Positions 1 through 8,536 of a stretch of DNA of 64,000 nucleotides are shown here, in pieces. The position numbers and the translations under genes are program-made. The stretch lies in contig CAWCUK010000001.1 of assembly GCA_963798775.1 (NCBI GenBank), positions 496,001-560,000 on the forward strand, in the 5' to 3' direction. The notes beneath the pieces are model-generated. The model worked only from the letters and a program-made list of their open reading frames with translations, was not told the DNA's origin and did not search any database. The DNA comes from CAWCUK01 sp963798775 (lineage in GTDB: Bacteria; Bacteroidota; Ignavibacteria; Ignavibacteriales; Ignavibacteriaceae). Position 1 is the stretch's first letter. The number at the start of each line of letters is the position of its first letter.

Positions 1-2397
1 ATTCGTGTAACTAATGATTATATGAATGCGGTTTTAAATGACGGTGATTGGAATCTTTATTGGAGAATTGAAAAACGTAAAGCAAAGCAAGAAGCAAGGG
101 AACCGGAAGCCTGTAACACTTTGAAAGCCAGAGATCTTTGGGATCAAATAGCTTATTCTGCTTGGTCTTCAGCCGATCCGGGAATTCAATATCATTCTAC
201 AATAAACGAATGGCATACTTGCCCTAAAGACGGTGAAATTAGAGCTTCAAATCCTTGCAGCGAATATATGTTTTTAGATGATACCGCATGCAATCTTGCG
301 TCTTTAAATCTTGTTAAATTTTATGATGCCAATAATCATTCTTTTAATATTGAAACTTATAGGCATGCCGCGCAATTATGGACAATAGTTCTTGAAATAA
401 GTGTACTAATGGCACAGTTTCCAAGTAAAGAAATTGCTCAGTTAAGCTATAATTTTAGAACATTAGGTCTAGGATATGCAAATCTCGGTTCTTTGCTTAT
501 GCTTCAGGGAATACCGTATGACAGTAATGAGGCATTTGCAATTTGCGGCGCTTTAACAGCTATAATGCACATGTCAGCTTATGCAACCTCTGCAATGCTT
601 TCTAAGGAAGTTGGGCCATTTCCGAATTATGAAAAGAATAAAGTAAATATGCTTCGTGTAATCAAAAATCATAGAAGAGCCGCTTATAACGTGCCTCATG
701 AAGAATATGAAGGTTTATCAACTTATCCCGTTGGAATTGATCCTAAACATTGTCCTTCCGATTTATTAAAAGCCGCCAGAGAAGATGCGGATAAAGCTTT
801 AGAATTAGGAGAAAAATACGGCTACAGAAATGCACAAGTAACCGTGATTGCTCCTACCGGCACTATCGGTCTAGTTATGGATTGCGATACTACGGGAGTT
901 GAACCCGATTACGCTTTGGTTAAATTTAAAAAATTAGCAGGCGGCGGATATTTCAAAATTATAAACCAATCAATTCCGCCCGCACTTGTAAGATTAGGTT
1001 ATAATAAAGATCAAATTTCTGAAATTGTTAAATATGCAAAAGGTTCAGGCTCTTTAGACGGATGTCCTTATATTAATTATGAATCCTTAAAAGCAAAGGG
1101 TTTTTCTGATGAAACTTTAAACAAATTGAATAAAATTCTTCCTTCTGTATTTGAGCTAGGCTTTGCGTTTAATAAATTTACTCTCGGTTCTGATTTTTTA
1201 ACTAAAAAACTAGGTTTTACTTCCGAAGAAATTAATTCTTATGAATTTAATTTACTTTCGGCGCTTGGTTTTTCTAAACAAGAAATAGCATCCGCTAATG
1301 ATTATGTTTGCGGTACGATGACTATTGAAGGCGCTCCTTTCCTTAAACATGAACATTATCCCATTTTTGATTGCGCTAATAAATGCGGCAAAAAAGGAAG
1401 CAGATTTATTAGATCAATTGCACATATAAGAATGATGGCTGCTGCTCAGCCTTTTATTTCCGGTGCGATTTCAAAAACAATAAATTTACCGAACCATGCC
1501 TCAGTAGAAGATATTAAAGATGCATATATGCAGTCATGGAAACTTGGAATTAAAGCGAACGCATTATATAGAGACGGTTCAAAACTTTCTCAGCCGTTAA
1601 ATACAATGAGTGAGGAAGAATTGGAAGCAATTATTGAAGAAAAAGAAAATAATGATATAGTAAAAATCGCAGAAAAAATTATTCATCGGTACATTGCTAA
1701 AAGAAGAAGATTACCGGATAGAAGAACAGGCTATACACAAAAAGCGAAAATTAATGGGCAGTCTGTTTATATCAGAACCGGCGAATATGAAAACGGACAA
1801 CTAGGCGAAATATTCATAGATATGCATAGAGAAGGTGCAGCTTTTAGAAGTTTACTTAATTGTTTTGCAATTTCCATATCTTTAGGGTTACAGCACGGAG
1901 TGCCGCTGGAAGAGTTTGTAGATGCTTTTGTTTTCACTCGATTTGAGCCAAGCGGAATGGTGTCCGGCAACTCTAAAATTAAAATGACAACTTCTGTAAT
2001 CGATTATATTTTTAGAGAATTAGCGGTTACTTATTTAGGAAGAAATGATCTTTCACATGTTGACCCTGAAGAGGTGAAAGATAATACTTCAAAAAGTATG
2101 GTAAAAAAACCTGAACCTGAGTTTGAAGAAGAGGAAGTTGTAAGTACAAGAATTGTTGAAGTTGAAAATAATATTTCAAGTGAATACAACTACAATCTTT
2201 CATCAAAAAATGCTAAACAAAGTACAGCTCCCAATAAACCGAGCGCGGCATTAAATAATATAAATAATAAAGTAAGACAAGCTATTGAGAAAGGCTATAC
2301 GGGAGATATTTGTACTGAATGCCAGAGCATGACAATGGTTAGAAATGGAACTTGTTTAAAATGTATGACTTGTGGTTCCACTTCCGGATGCAGTTAA
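1..2397 (+). CDS. nrdJ: Adenosylcobalamin-dependent (class II) ribonucleoside-diphosphate reductase, 5' end outside window
   Basis: The frame is open from base 1, so the N-terminus lies upstream. The enzyme reduces ribonucleotides to deoxyribonucleotides in the cytosol using a cobalamin-generated thiyl radical. The NPCSE motif has its cysteine at bases 256-258; by family knowledge this is the thiyl radical residue, with Glu and Asn as catalytic neighbours. The phosphate-binding APTGTIGLVMDCDTTG segment is present at about bases 865-900. The C-terminus carries a cysteine-rich tail (CTEC, then CLKCMTCG) typical of B12-dependent reductases, where it re-reduces the active site. The internal insertion between these blocks fits class II rather than class I. 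Convergent with the downstream lipoprotein gene. Confidence 0.93.
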   Translation: MRVTNDYMNAVLNDGDWNLYWRIEKRKAKQEAREPEACNTLKARDLWDQIAYSAWSSADPGIQYHSTINEWHTCPKDGEIRASNPCSEYMFLDDTACNLASLNLVKFYDANNHSFNIETYRHAAQLWTIVLEISVLMAQFPSKEIAQLSYNFRTLGLGYANLGSLLMLQGIPYDSNEAFAICGALTAIMHMSAYATSAMLSKEVGPFPNYEKNKVNMLRVIKNHRRAAYNVPHEEYEGLSTYPVGIDPKHCPSDLLKAAREDADKALELGEKYGYRNAQVTVIAPTGTIGLVMDCDTTGVEPDYALVKFKKLAGGGYFKIINQSIPPALVRLGYNKDQISEIVKYAKGSGSLDGCPYINYESLKAKGFSDETLNKLNKILPSVFELGFAFNKFTLGSDFLTKKLGFTSEEINSYEFNLLSALGFSKQEIASANDYVCGTMTIEGAPFLKHEHYPIFDCANKCGKKGSRFIRSIAHIRMMAAAQPFISGAISKTINLPNHASVEDIKDAYMQSWKLGIKANALYRDGSKLSQPLNTMSEEELEAIIEEKENNDIVKIAEKIIHRYIAKRRRLPDRRTGYTQKAKINGQSVYIRTGEYENGQLGEIFIDMHREGAAFRSLLNCFAISISLGLQHGVPLEEFVDAFVFTRFEPSGMVSGNSKIKMTTSVIDYIFRELAVTYLGRNDLSHVDPEEVKDNTSKSMVKKPEPEFEEEEVVSTRIVEVENNISSEYNYNLSSKNAKQSTAPNKPSAALNNINNKVRQAIEKGYTGDICTECQSMTMVRNGTCLKCMTCGSTSGCS

Positions 2398-2417
2398 GCC
2401 TTATGAAATAATTTTAA

Positions 2418-2452
2418 TAAAAAAGCCATTCATTGTTGAATGGCTTTTTTTT
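2418..2452. terminator. Bidirectional hairpin terminator
   Basis: An 8-bp GC-containing stem, GCCATTCA (2425-2432) with TGAATGGC (2437-2444), has a TTGT loop. It is flanked by an A-run on the left and a T-run on the right, so it can terminate both nrdJ (+) and the NlpC/P60 gene (-). Confidence 0.85.
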
Positions 2453-2477
2453 ATTTAAAAACTAAAGTTGCAGAAAT

Positions 2478-3203
2478 TTATTCACCTCCGGAAGCAGTAT
2501 GAGATGAAAGTAAATTATCGACTCGTCTTCCCCCCATAAATCTTCTATGATAATATCCATCATCCAGCGAAGAAACAATTACTCCATGTTTGGAACTTGC
2601 GTGGGCAAATAAATGATCGCCAATATATATTCCTACATGGCCAGGTTTAACTCTTCTCCGAGTATTAAAGAATACTAAATCACCGAACTCAAGATTATCA
2701 ATATCGCTAACTGTAAGTCCTTCAGTAAATTGTTCTCTGGCAGTTCGCAATAAATCGATAGATAACGAATTATTGTAAATAGTTTGTGTAAATGCGGAAC
2801 AATCTATGCCGCTTTTAGTTGTTCCGCCATATTTATAAGGAGTATTAAGATATTTAATTATTTCCATTAAAATCTTTTCTTTTAAATTGCTGTTGTCGGC
2901 GGATAAATCTGTGCTGTTATTGGAACTATTATATTTTTTCAGAACCGTAGAAATATCAATTATGGGTTCGTCATCGGGAAGATCATCAACATCCTGATCG
3001 TCTAATACATTTATGCATGTTGTATCAGCAGAATTAACTTGTTTATTATCATCGGCGCTAAAACGCACAGCAGAATTTTGAGAATCGGATGACACTGAAG
3101 GAGAATTATATCGGATTGAATTGGTGGAAGAAGAGCAGCCGGAATAAAGAAAAATTCCGGTTGCCCCTATAAAAGATAGTATCAACAATTTATATGAATT
3201 CAT
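2478..3203 (-). CDS. NlpC/P60-family lipoprotein (predicted cell-wall peptidase)
   Basis: The protein is 241 aa from the chosen start. The start at 3203 gives a lipoprotein signal peptide ending in lipobox LYSGC (Cys23) and lies one base after the rpoD stop codon; a longer frame would overlap rpoD and hide the signal. After a Ser/Asp-rich linker (about residues 24-105) comes an NlpC/P60 domain. Its predicted catalytic Cys135 is in GIDCSAF, and two histidines follow in GHVGIYIG and LFAHASS. The family cleaves peptide stems of peptidoglycan. Probably anchored in the outer membrane facing the periplasm, and translated with the sigma factor gene. Confidence 0.9.
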   Translation of the reverse strand: MNSYKLLILSFIGATGIFLYSGCSSSTNSIRYNSPSVSSDSQNSAVRFSADDNKQVNSADTTCINVLDDQDVDDLPDDEPIIDISTVLKKYNSSNNSTDLSADNSNLKEKILMEIIKYLNTPYKYGGTTKSGIDCSAFTQTIYNNSLSIDLLRTAREQFTEGLTVSDIDNLEFGDLVFFNTRRRVKPGHVGIYIGDHLFAHASSKHGVIVSSLDDGYYHRRFMGGRRVDNLLSSHTASGGE

Positions 3204-3204
3204 T

Positions 3205-4059
3205 TTATCCCAAATATGCGCGTAAATTTTTACTTCTGGATGCATGCCTTAATCTACGAATCGCTTTTTCTTTTATTTGCCTTACTCTTTCACGTGTAAG
3301 ATTAAATCTTTCGCCTATTTCTTCAAGAGTAAGTGAATGTTCTTTATTTAATCCAAAATAAAGTTTAATAACCTCTGCTTCTCTTTCTGTTAAGGTAGAA
3401 AGCGCACGCTCAATTTCTGTTTTAAGAGATTCAGTCATTAAACTAAAATCCGGAGTAGGCTGCTGATCATTTTGGATTACATCAAGCAATCTATTTTCTT
3501 CACCTTGAGCGAAAGGAGCATCCATCGACACATGACGGCCGGATATTTTTAATGTATCCGACACTTCACTAACATCCATATCAAGTTCTTGGGCCAATTC
3601 AGTAGCGCTAGGCTCCCTTTCAAACTCCTGTTCTAAATTACTGTACGCTTTGCCAATTTTATTAAGAGCGCCAACGCGGTTAAGAGGAAGCCGAACAATT
3701 CTTGACTGTTCTGCAAGAGCTTGAAGAATAGATTGTCTTATCCACCACACTGCATAGGAAATAAATTTAAAACCCCTGGTTTCATCGAAACGTTTTGCGG
3801 CTTTAATAAGACCGAGATTTCCTTCGTTTATTAAATCCCCTAAAGATAGGCCCTGGTTCTGGTATTGTTTAGCAACACTTACAACAAATCTAAGATTAGC
3901 TTTGGTTAATATTTCCAAAGCAGCTTGATCGCCCTTCTTAATCCTGATAGCTAATTCTATTTCCTGATCAGGTGAAAGAAGGTCAACCTTTCCAATTTCC
4001 TGCAAATATTTATCAAGAGATTGACTCTCGCGGTTGGTGTATTGTTTAGTAATTCTCAC
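3205..4059 (-). CDS. rpoD: Primary RNA polymerase sigma factor (sigma-70/RpoD, short form)
   Basis: The protein is 284 aa, the short form seen in Bacteroidota and relatives, without the long acidic region 1.1 of E. coli RpoD. Region 1.2 starts near residue 13 (LDKYLQEIGKVDLLSP). Region 2 with the core-binding and -10-recognition helices is at about 50-122 (DLINEGNLGLIKAAKRFD, then SYAVWWIRQSI). Region 3 follows to about 205. Region 4 ends in a -35-binding helix-turn-helix (LTLEEIGERFNLTRERVRQI). It directs core polymerase to housekeeping promoters. It sits between microcompartment vertex genes and an NlpC/P60 gene. Confidence 0.95.
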   Translation of the reverse strand: MRITKQYTNRESQSLDKYLQEIGKVDLLSPDQEIELAIRIKKGDQAALEILTKANLRFVVSVAKQYQNQGLSLGDLINEGNLGLIKAAKRFDETRGFKFISYAVWWIRQSILQALAEQSRIVRLPLNRVGALNKIGKAYSNLEQEFEREPSATELAQELDMDVSEVSDTLKISGRHVSMDAPFAQGEENRLLDVIQNDQQPTPDFSLMTESLKTEIERALSTLTEREAEVIKLYFGLNKEHSLTLEEIGERFNLTRERVRQIKEKAIRRLRHASRSKNLRAYLG

Positions 4060-4074
4060 TTACCACCTCACTGT

Positions 4075-4344
4075 TTAATTTTCTAAGTTGATTGTATCAA
4101 CAATACCAACAATTGAAGCATCCACCGGGGCCATATTTACCGGCAAAGGTATAACCGCTTCAGATGCGGTTATAAAAAAGATTACTTCGCCCGGACCTGC
4201 GCCTACAGTATCAACAGCAATTATTGGATCACCATTATTTACCAATTCAGCAGTTAAAGGTTGAACTAACATAAGTTTAAAGCTATTAAGGGCTTCATAC
4301 TTTTTTGTAGCCCAAACATTTCCGATAACTTTTCCAAGGAACAA
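4075..4344 (-). CDS. EutN/CcmL-family bacterial microcompartment vertex protein (copy 1)
   Basis: The protein is 89 aa, the full length of a single BMC vertex (Pfam EutN_CcmL) domain. These proteins form pentamers that cap the vertices of microcompartment shells. Visible hallmarks are the N-terminal beta strand MFLGKVIGNVWATKK and the central VDTVGAGPGEVIFF, where GAGxGE is the conserved turn of the family. It ends 15 bases before the sigma factor start. No hexameric BMC shell gene or encapsulated enzyme is visible nearby, so the job here is uncertain. Free EutN-like proteins also occur outside classical shells. Confidence 0.9.
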   Translation of the reverse strand: MFLGKVIGNVWATKKYEALNSFKLMLVQPLTAELVNNGDPIIAVDTVGAGPGEVIFFITASEAVIPLPVNMAPVDASIVGIVDTINLEN

Positions 4345-4515
4345 AATATTCGCCTTTTCTTTTATCAGGGTAACTTCTTATGTAATAATGTGTTTCCTTT
4401 TTAAGAAACTAAACAACAGGGAGCCTTATACCTTATTACAAAAAAATAAGAACAGAGAATGAGTTCCCCCAAATTTAAGTGTTAAAATAAAGTTAAATTA
4501 TCATAAAATAAAGTG
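4345..4515. other. Intergenic spacer between the two vertex-protein genes
   Basis: A 171-base AT-rich spacer lies between the two EutN-like genes. It is the longest gap in this minus-strand run and is a likely place for a promoter driving copy 1 and rpoD. I could not pick out a convincing -35/-10 pair or a clear hairpin. Confidence 0.4.
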
Positions 4516-4818
4516 TCAGTCATTAGAGTTATTTTCTTTAAGCAGCTCTTTTAAAGCTACATCAAGTTTATCAACAATTGCCATAATTACGGCATCAACC
4601 GGCTTATCCTTTGTAATATTTGTCTGCCGGGATGAACTTCCTGTGGCAACAAGAACTATTTCACCTTCCCCTGCTCCGACGGAATCAACCGCGACCACAA
4701 AATTATCCTTTTCGTTTAACTCGAGATCGAGTTGTTTAACTATTAAAAATTTAGCCCCTACTAATTTTTCATCTTTTTTAGTAGACCAAACTGTGCCGAT
4801 TACTTTTCCTAAAAACAA
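4516..4818 (-). CDS. EutN/CcmL-family bacterial microcompartment vertex protein (copy 2)
   Basis: The protein is 100 aa and paralogous to the gene at 4075-4344. It has the same N-terminal strand MFLGKVIGTVWSTKK and the same signature loop VDSVGAGEGEIVLV. It differs by a longer, charged C-terminal tail (LDVALKELLKENNSND) that could form an amphipathic helix. The start lies 2 bases after the stop of the PIN-domain gene, so the two are almost certainly co-translated. Predicted pentameric shell-vertex protein. Two divergent copies would allow mixed or alternative vertices, but that is inference. Confidence 0.9.
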   Translation of the reverse strand: MFLGKVIGTVWSTKKDEKLVGAKFLIVKQLDLELNEKDNFVVAVDSVGAGEGEIVLVATGSSSRQTNITKDKPVDAVIMAIVDKLDVALKELLKENNSND

Positions 4819-4820
4819 TT

Positions 4821-5216
4821 TTAACCTCGTAATACTTTTGGGTGAAGAACTGTTAATCCGCTCAACAAAAATTTTTCCACATGGGAAGTAACAATGGGTA
4901 ATTTATTTATTTCGGCAATAGTACAAATTAATGCGTCTCTGCTGCTTTCAACTTTATCTATATAATCTGGAATTGATAAAGTATATTTTGAATTAACGTT
5001 CAATATTTTTAGTGAATTAAGGAGATGAATAATAGATTTTTTTTCTCCCTTATTCTGAGCGCAGAATAAAATTTCCGAAGCATTTAAGGCAGTTGTAAAA
5101 CATGTACCCCGCTGCATAATTATTTGTAGAAAAGAAGGTACTCCGGCATCTTTATAAATAAGATGTTCTGCTAATATATCCGTTTCCAGCAGAAATTGTG
5201 TAAAATTAATATTCAT
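4821..5216 (-). CDS. PIN-domain protein (VapC-like predicted ribonuclease)
   Basis: The protein is 131 aa, a typical single PIN domain. The N-terminal strand carries an acidic residue (FLLETDILAEHL), a central Glu follows in NASEILFC, and a third acidic position lies in SSRDALICTIAE, matching the order of PIN metal ligands. The usual fourth position (TxNxxDF) reads TSHVEKF, so activity may be altered. PIN domains bind Mg or Mn and cleave RNA, often as toxins. A 46-aa ORF lies 58 bases upstream and a EutN gene 2 bases downstream. There is no recognisable VapB-type antitoxin. Confidence 0.7.
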   Translation of the reverse strand: MNINFTQFLLETDILAEHLIYKDAGVPSFLQIIMQRGTCFTTALNASEILFCAQNKGEKKSIIHLLNSLKILNVNSKYTLSIPDYIDKVESSRDALICTIAEINKLPIVTSHVEKFLLSGLTVLHPKVLRG

Positions 5217-5274
5217 ACTATAATCTATAAGAATCGTTGTAGCAAATTATTTCCTTTTATTCTTCCTTTAGATT

Positions 5275-5415
5275 TTAGAAATCCCAAAACCCATGATACA
5301 AGAAATCTTCGTTTCGTAACTTAAATAATTCATCAATTGGCTGGTCTTCAATTTCACTATTTTTATTTATGTTTGAATTGAAAAAAAATAACTTTGTATT
5401 AAAATCATTATTCAT
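5275..5415 (-). CDS. Small ORF of 46 aa overlapping the deoB stop codon
   Basis: The frame opens with an ATG that overlaps the deoB TAA (ATGAATAA) by eight bases, an arrangement typical of translational coupling. A purine-rich GGGAAG lies about 11 bases upstream inside deoB. The peptide is hydrophobic at the start (KLFFFN), acidic in the middle (EIEDQPIDEL) and aromatic at the end (FLYHGFWDF). I recognise no family. It could be an antitoxin-like partner of the PIN protein 58 bases downstream, a leader peptide, or chance. Its coding status is unproven. Confidence 0.45.
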   Translation of the reverse strand: MNNDFNTKLFFFNSNINKNSEIEDQPIDELFKLRNEDFLYHGFWDF

Positions 5416-6571
5416 AAAGAAAACTACTTCCCTTCAATGAATTTGTAATACCAAAATATTCGGCAGCGGTTTTTCCAACATCAGAAAATGTACTTCTAAC
5501 GCCTAAGTTTTTCCCATTTTTAGAGGGTGCATAAAATAATAGAGGTACAAATTCACGGCTATGATCGGTGCTTTTTGTAGTAGGATCATTACCGTGATCA
5601 GCAGTTATTACTAATCTATCACTTTCATGAAGATTATTCAAGAAATCAGGTAAAAAATCATCAAATTCTTTTAAAGCCTTTGCAAAACCTTCGGGATCAT
5701 TTCTATGCCCGTAATAAACATCAAAATCAACTAAATTGGCAAAAATGAAATTATTTTTTGCTTCTTTTGAGTATTGAATAAGTTTCGCGCAGCCTTCTTT
5801 ATTCGATTTTGTTTTTTCTTTAACGCTAATTCCTTTATAATTAAAAAGATCGTTTACTTTACCAACTGCAACAGTATTTATATCATTCTTCTTAAGCAGC
5901 TCTAATACTGTTTCCGCCGGCGGATTTAAGGAAAAATCTCTTCTATTTGTAGTACGAGCATAATTACCCGATTCACCTATAAACGGGCGCGCAATCACTC
6001 TGCCTACATATAACGGTTCTGTTAAAACTTCTTCTCTTGTAATTCTGCAAATTTCATAAAGTTTATCTAAAGGGATTACTTCTTCATGGGCCGCGATTTG
6101 AAATACTGAATCGGCTGAAGTATAAATAATAGGAAAACCGGTTTTTACGTGTTCATCGCCTAATTCTTTTATAATCTCTGTACCGGAAGCAGGTTTATTT
6201 CCGAGAACGTTTTTGCAGCCGGTTAAGGAAATAAATTTATTTATTATATCCTCGGGGAATCCATTCGGAAAGTAGGAAAAATCTTTTTCTACATATAATC
6301 CCGATATTTCCCAATGTCCTGTGGTTGAATCTTTCCCTTTTGAAATTTCTTTCATTTTTCCGAATGAAGCTAAAGGATTATCAACTTCACTTATTCCATT
6401 AATACAGCTAATATTTCCTAACCCTAATTTTTGCAGATTAGGTAAAGCTAATCCGCCCACTACTTTTGAAATATTAGCAAGAGTATTGCTTCCTTCGTCT
6501 CCATAATTTGCAGCATCCGGAAGTTCGCCGATACCAACGCCATCAAGAATAATTATAAAAAAGTTGTTCAC
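5408..6571 (-). CDS. deoB: Phosphopentomutase
   Basis: The protein is 387 aa, the normal length for DeoB. It interconverts ribose or deoxyribose 1-phosphate and 5-phosphate in nucleoside salvage, in the cytosol. It belongs to the alkaline phosphatase superfamily. The N-terminal metal site is visible in FFIIILDGVGIGELPDA, the phospho-acceptor Thr region in GKDSTTGHWE, and the C-terminal metal ligands in TADHGNDPTTKSTDHSRE. It lies 30 bases downstream of the GAF/GGDEF gene and is followed by the small ORF, PIN and EutN genes in the same direction. Confidence 0.96.
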   Translation of the reverse strand: MNNFFIIILDGVGIGELPDAANYGDEGSNTLANISKVVGGLALPNLQKLGLGNISCINGISEVDNPLASFGKMKEISKGKDSTTGHWEISGLYVEKDFSYFPNGFPEDIINKFISLTGCKNVLGNKPASGTEIIKELGDEHVKTGFPIIYTSADSVFQIAAHEEVIPLDKLYEICRITREEVLTEPLYVGRVIARPFIGESGNYARTTNRRDFSLNPPAETVLELLKKNDINTVAVGKVNDLFNYKGISVKEKTKSNKEGCAKLIQYSKEAKNNFIFANLVDFDVYYGHRNDPEGFAKALKEFDDFLPDFLNNLHESDRLVITADHGNDPTTKSTDHSREFVPLLFYAPSKNGKNLGVRSTFSDVGKTAAEYFGITNSLKGSSFLYE

Positions 6572-6601
6572 TTTAATTCTGCTTTTATTATTTATATAAA
6601 T

Positions 6602-8458
6602 TTAATTAATATTACGGACTGTATTGCCCCCGCGTTCGAGTGCTTTATTTAAGGCTAATTCCGCATTATGAATTATTTCATCAACATCAACTTTATTATT
6701 TGCGGAAGCTACGCCGATAGATACAGTATAAGTAGTTTGTTTGGAGACAACCGCAACAGGTTTGCGAGCAATTTTAACCCGAAGTTTTTCCGCCCAAAGA
6801 AAAACGTCTTTTGTAGTTGCATTAAAAAAATAAACTCCAAATAATTTTTCACCGAGTCTTCCTAAAAGATTTAAAGGTGTCATTTCATCCGAAATAGTTT
6901 CGGATACAGTTTGTAAAACTTTGGGAAAAGGATTTCCATCGAATAATGACTCTTGCTCAAGAAAATCATCTATTCTAATTAATGCAATAGCACCGGGAAC
7001 TTTTAGCTGCTGAGCTTTTATTAAGTCAGAGCTTAAACGATCTTTAAAAGTTTCGACATTTAACGTTCGGGTTTCAATATCAACGGCAAGAAAACTTTTT
7101 AGTAATTTTTGAGTGGAATAAGAGTAGATAATAAAAGAAAAAATATTTACTGCACTTCGTAAAAATACTATATCAGCACTTGTATAAACATTTTTCTTTA
7201 AACTTTCGAAGCAAAGCACCCCATAATTTTGTTCATGATAAATAAGCGGAATGGCCATAAATGAACCATCAAAGCTAACGCTTTCTACTTTGGAAAATCT
7301 TACAAATTCTCCGGCTGAAGTATCATCTATTTTTACTGTACTTCCGGTAACTATTGATTTTCCTACTAGAGTTCCATTTAAATCTATATCTAAATTTTCG
7401 CCGACATATTTAAGAGAGGTATTATTTATTATTTTGAGAGTTTTAAATTTTTGATCGACAGGTTCATAATAAACAAAAGCGAATGCGTCCCAATCTATTA
7501 AATAATTTACGGAGTTTTGCAACGCGGCAACCAGATCAATATCGCTGTCTATTTTTCTATCGGGACCAATTAAATTTAATAATCCTTTTAGCCGCTGTTG
7601 AGAAACAGTATCGGAATGTTTTTCTTCAAAAATTGTAATAATCATTGTTATTACACGAACAAATCTTCCTAAAGCATAAATAGTTTCTATACCAAAAGCA
7701 TCTCCAACTTTTGCATCAATTGCTATAATGGCAATAAGGTTTTTAGCATAAAACAAAGGAACTCCCACAAAACTTCTTATTCCCTGGGGCGAAGAATAAT
7801 ACCTGATAACATCGGCTTCCGCAGCGGGAGAAATATCACTTAATAGTTCCGGTTCCCCTTTCTGAACAATTTTACTTAAAATATCATCTTCAATATCAAA
7901 TCTTCTTTGCGCAATTTCAGTAGAATTAGAAACATATTTTTCCACCGAAAGCTTCTCTTTTTTCTTGTTGTACCAGAAGAATATTGCGGTATTAGCGGAA
8001 TAAGCTTCCTTAATAACTGTTAATATTTTTTCAAGAATAAAGGTAAACTGCCCATCGTGCCCAATTTCTTTGGGAAGCATTTCATTAGCGATTTCATCAA
8101 ATCGTTCTTTAAGGTCGGGAGGTTTTAAAGTGGTTTTAGAAAGGCGCTTCTCAGGGAAATAATTATCCGCAGTAATTACTTCTAAATTTTTATTTGCCGA
8201 AACAATTTCAAACGAATCGTCAAAGTTTTCTAATTCTGATTCTTCGCCGGCCTCAATATCATTATCAGATTCAGATTCGGGAATATACGGCCCTTCAAAT
8301 TTTATAGAATCTCTTAAAAATATAATGAACGCAACGTATATAATAAGAAGAGCAATAGTGATAATTCTAATTACCAAATCATCAGTAATGAAAAGAATGA
8401 TAGCAAGAAGAGGAAAAAGTAGAAATATTAAAAGTCTTTTTTTCTGCCTACGATCCAT
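6602..8458 (-). CDS. Membrane protein with two GAF domains and a degenerate GGDEF domain
   Basis: I start it at MDRRQKKR (618 aa). Two hydrophobic segments within the first 50 residues predict membrane anchoring, followed by an acidic linker. Two GAF-like sensory regions follow, at about 125-285 and 300-460. The last 150 residues have the fold signature of a diguanylate cyclase, including a late VSIGVAS strand and a final helix of NAELALNKALERGGN type. The catalytic GGDEF loop reads RLGEKLFGV, so cyclase activity is probably lost and the domain may instead bind a nucleotide or a partner. Signalling role inferred; ligand unknown. Confidence 0.8.
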   Translation of the reverse strand: MDRRQKKRLLIFLLFPLLAIILFITDDLVIRIITIALLIIYVAFIIFLRDSIKFEGPYIPESESDNDIEAGEESELENFDDSFEIVSANKNLEVITADNYFPEKRLSKTTLKPPDLKERFDEIANEMLPKEIGHDGQFTFILEKILTVIKEAYSANTAIFFWYNKKKEKLSVEKYVSNSTEIAQRRFDIEDDILSKIVQKGEPELLSDISPAAEADVIRYYSSPQGIRSFVGVPLFYAKNLIAIIAIDAKVGDAFGIETIYALGRFVRVITMIITIFEEKHSDTVSQQRLKGLLNLIGPDRKIDSDIDLVAALQNSVNYLIDWDAFAFVYYEPVDQKFKTLKIINNTSLKYVGENLDIDLNGTLVGKSIVTGSTVKIDDTSAGEFVRFSKVESVSFDGSFMAIPLIYHEQNYGVLCFESLKKNVYTSADIVFLRSAVNIFSFIIYSYSTQKLLKSFLAVDIETRTLNVETFKDRLSSDLIKAQQLKVPGAIALIRIDDFLEQESLFDGNPFPKVLQTVSETISDEMTPLNLLGRLGEKLFGVYFFNATTKDVFLWAEKLRVKIARKPVAVVSKQTTYTVSIGVASANNKVDVDEIIHNAELALNKALERGGNTVRNIN

Positions 8459-8536
8459 ATTAAGTAGTGTTCTCAACAGATATTTAAAAATTCATTCTTA
8501 ATATAATTTGACGGATAAAGAATAGCAAACATCAGC

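Noticed and set aside
1767..1970. Many open frames opposite real genes, such as this one inside nrdJ
   Set aside because: They lie antisense to well-supported genes, lack RBS and family resemblance, and are expected by chance from codon use.
4821..5415. Classical VapBC toxin-antitoxin pair
   Set aside because: The 46-aa ORF has no DNA-binding or AbrB-like motif, the genes are 58 bases apart, and the fourth acidic PIN residue is not evident.
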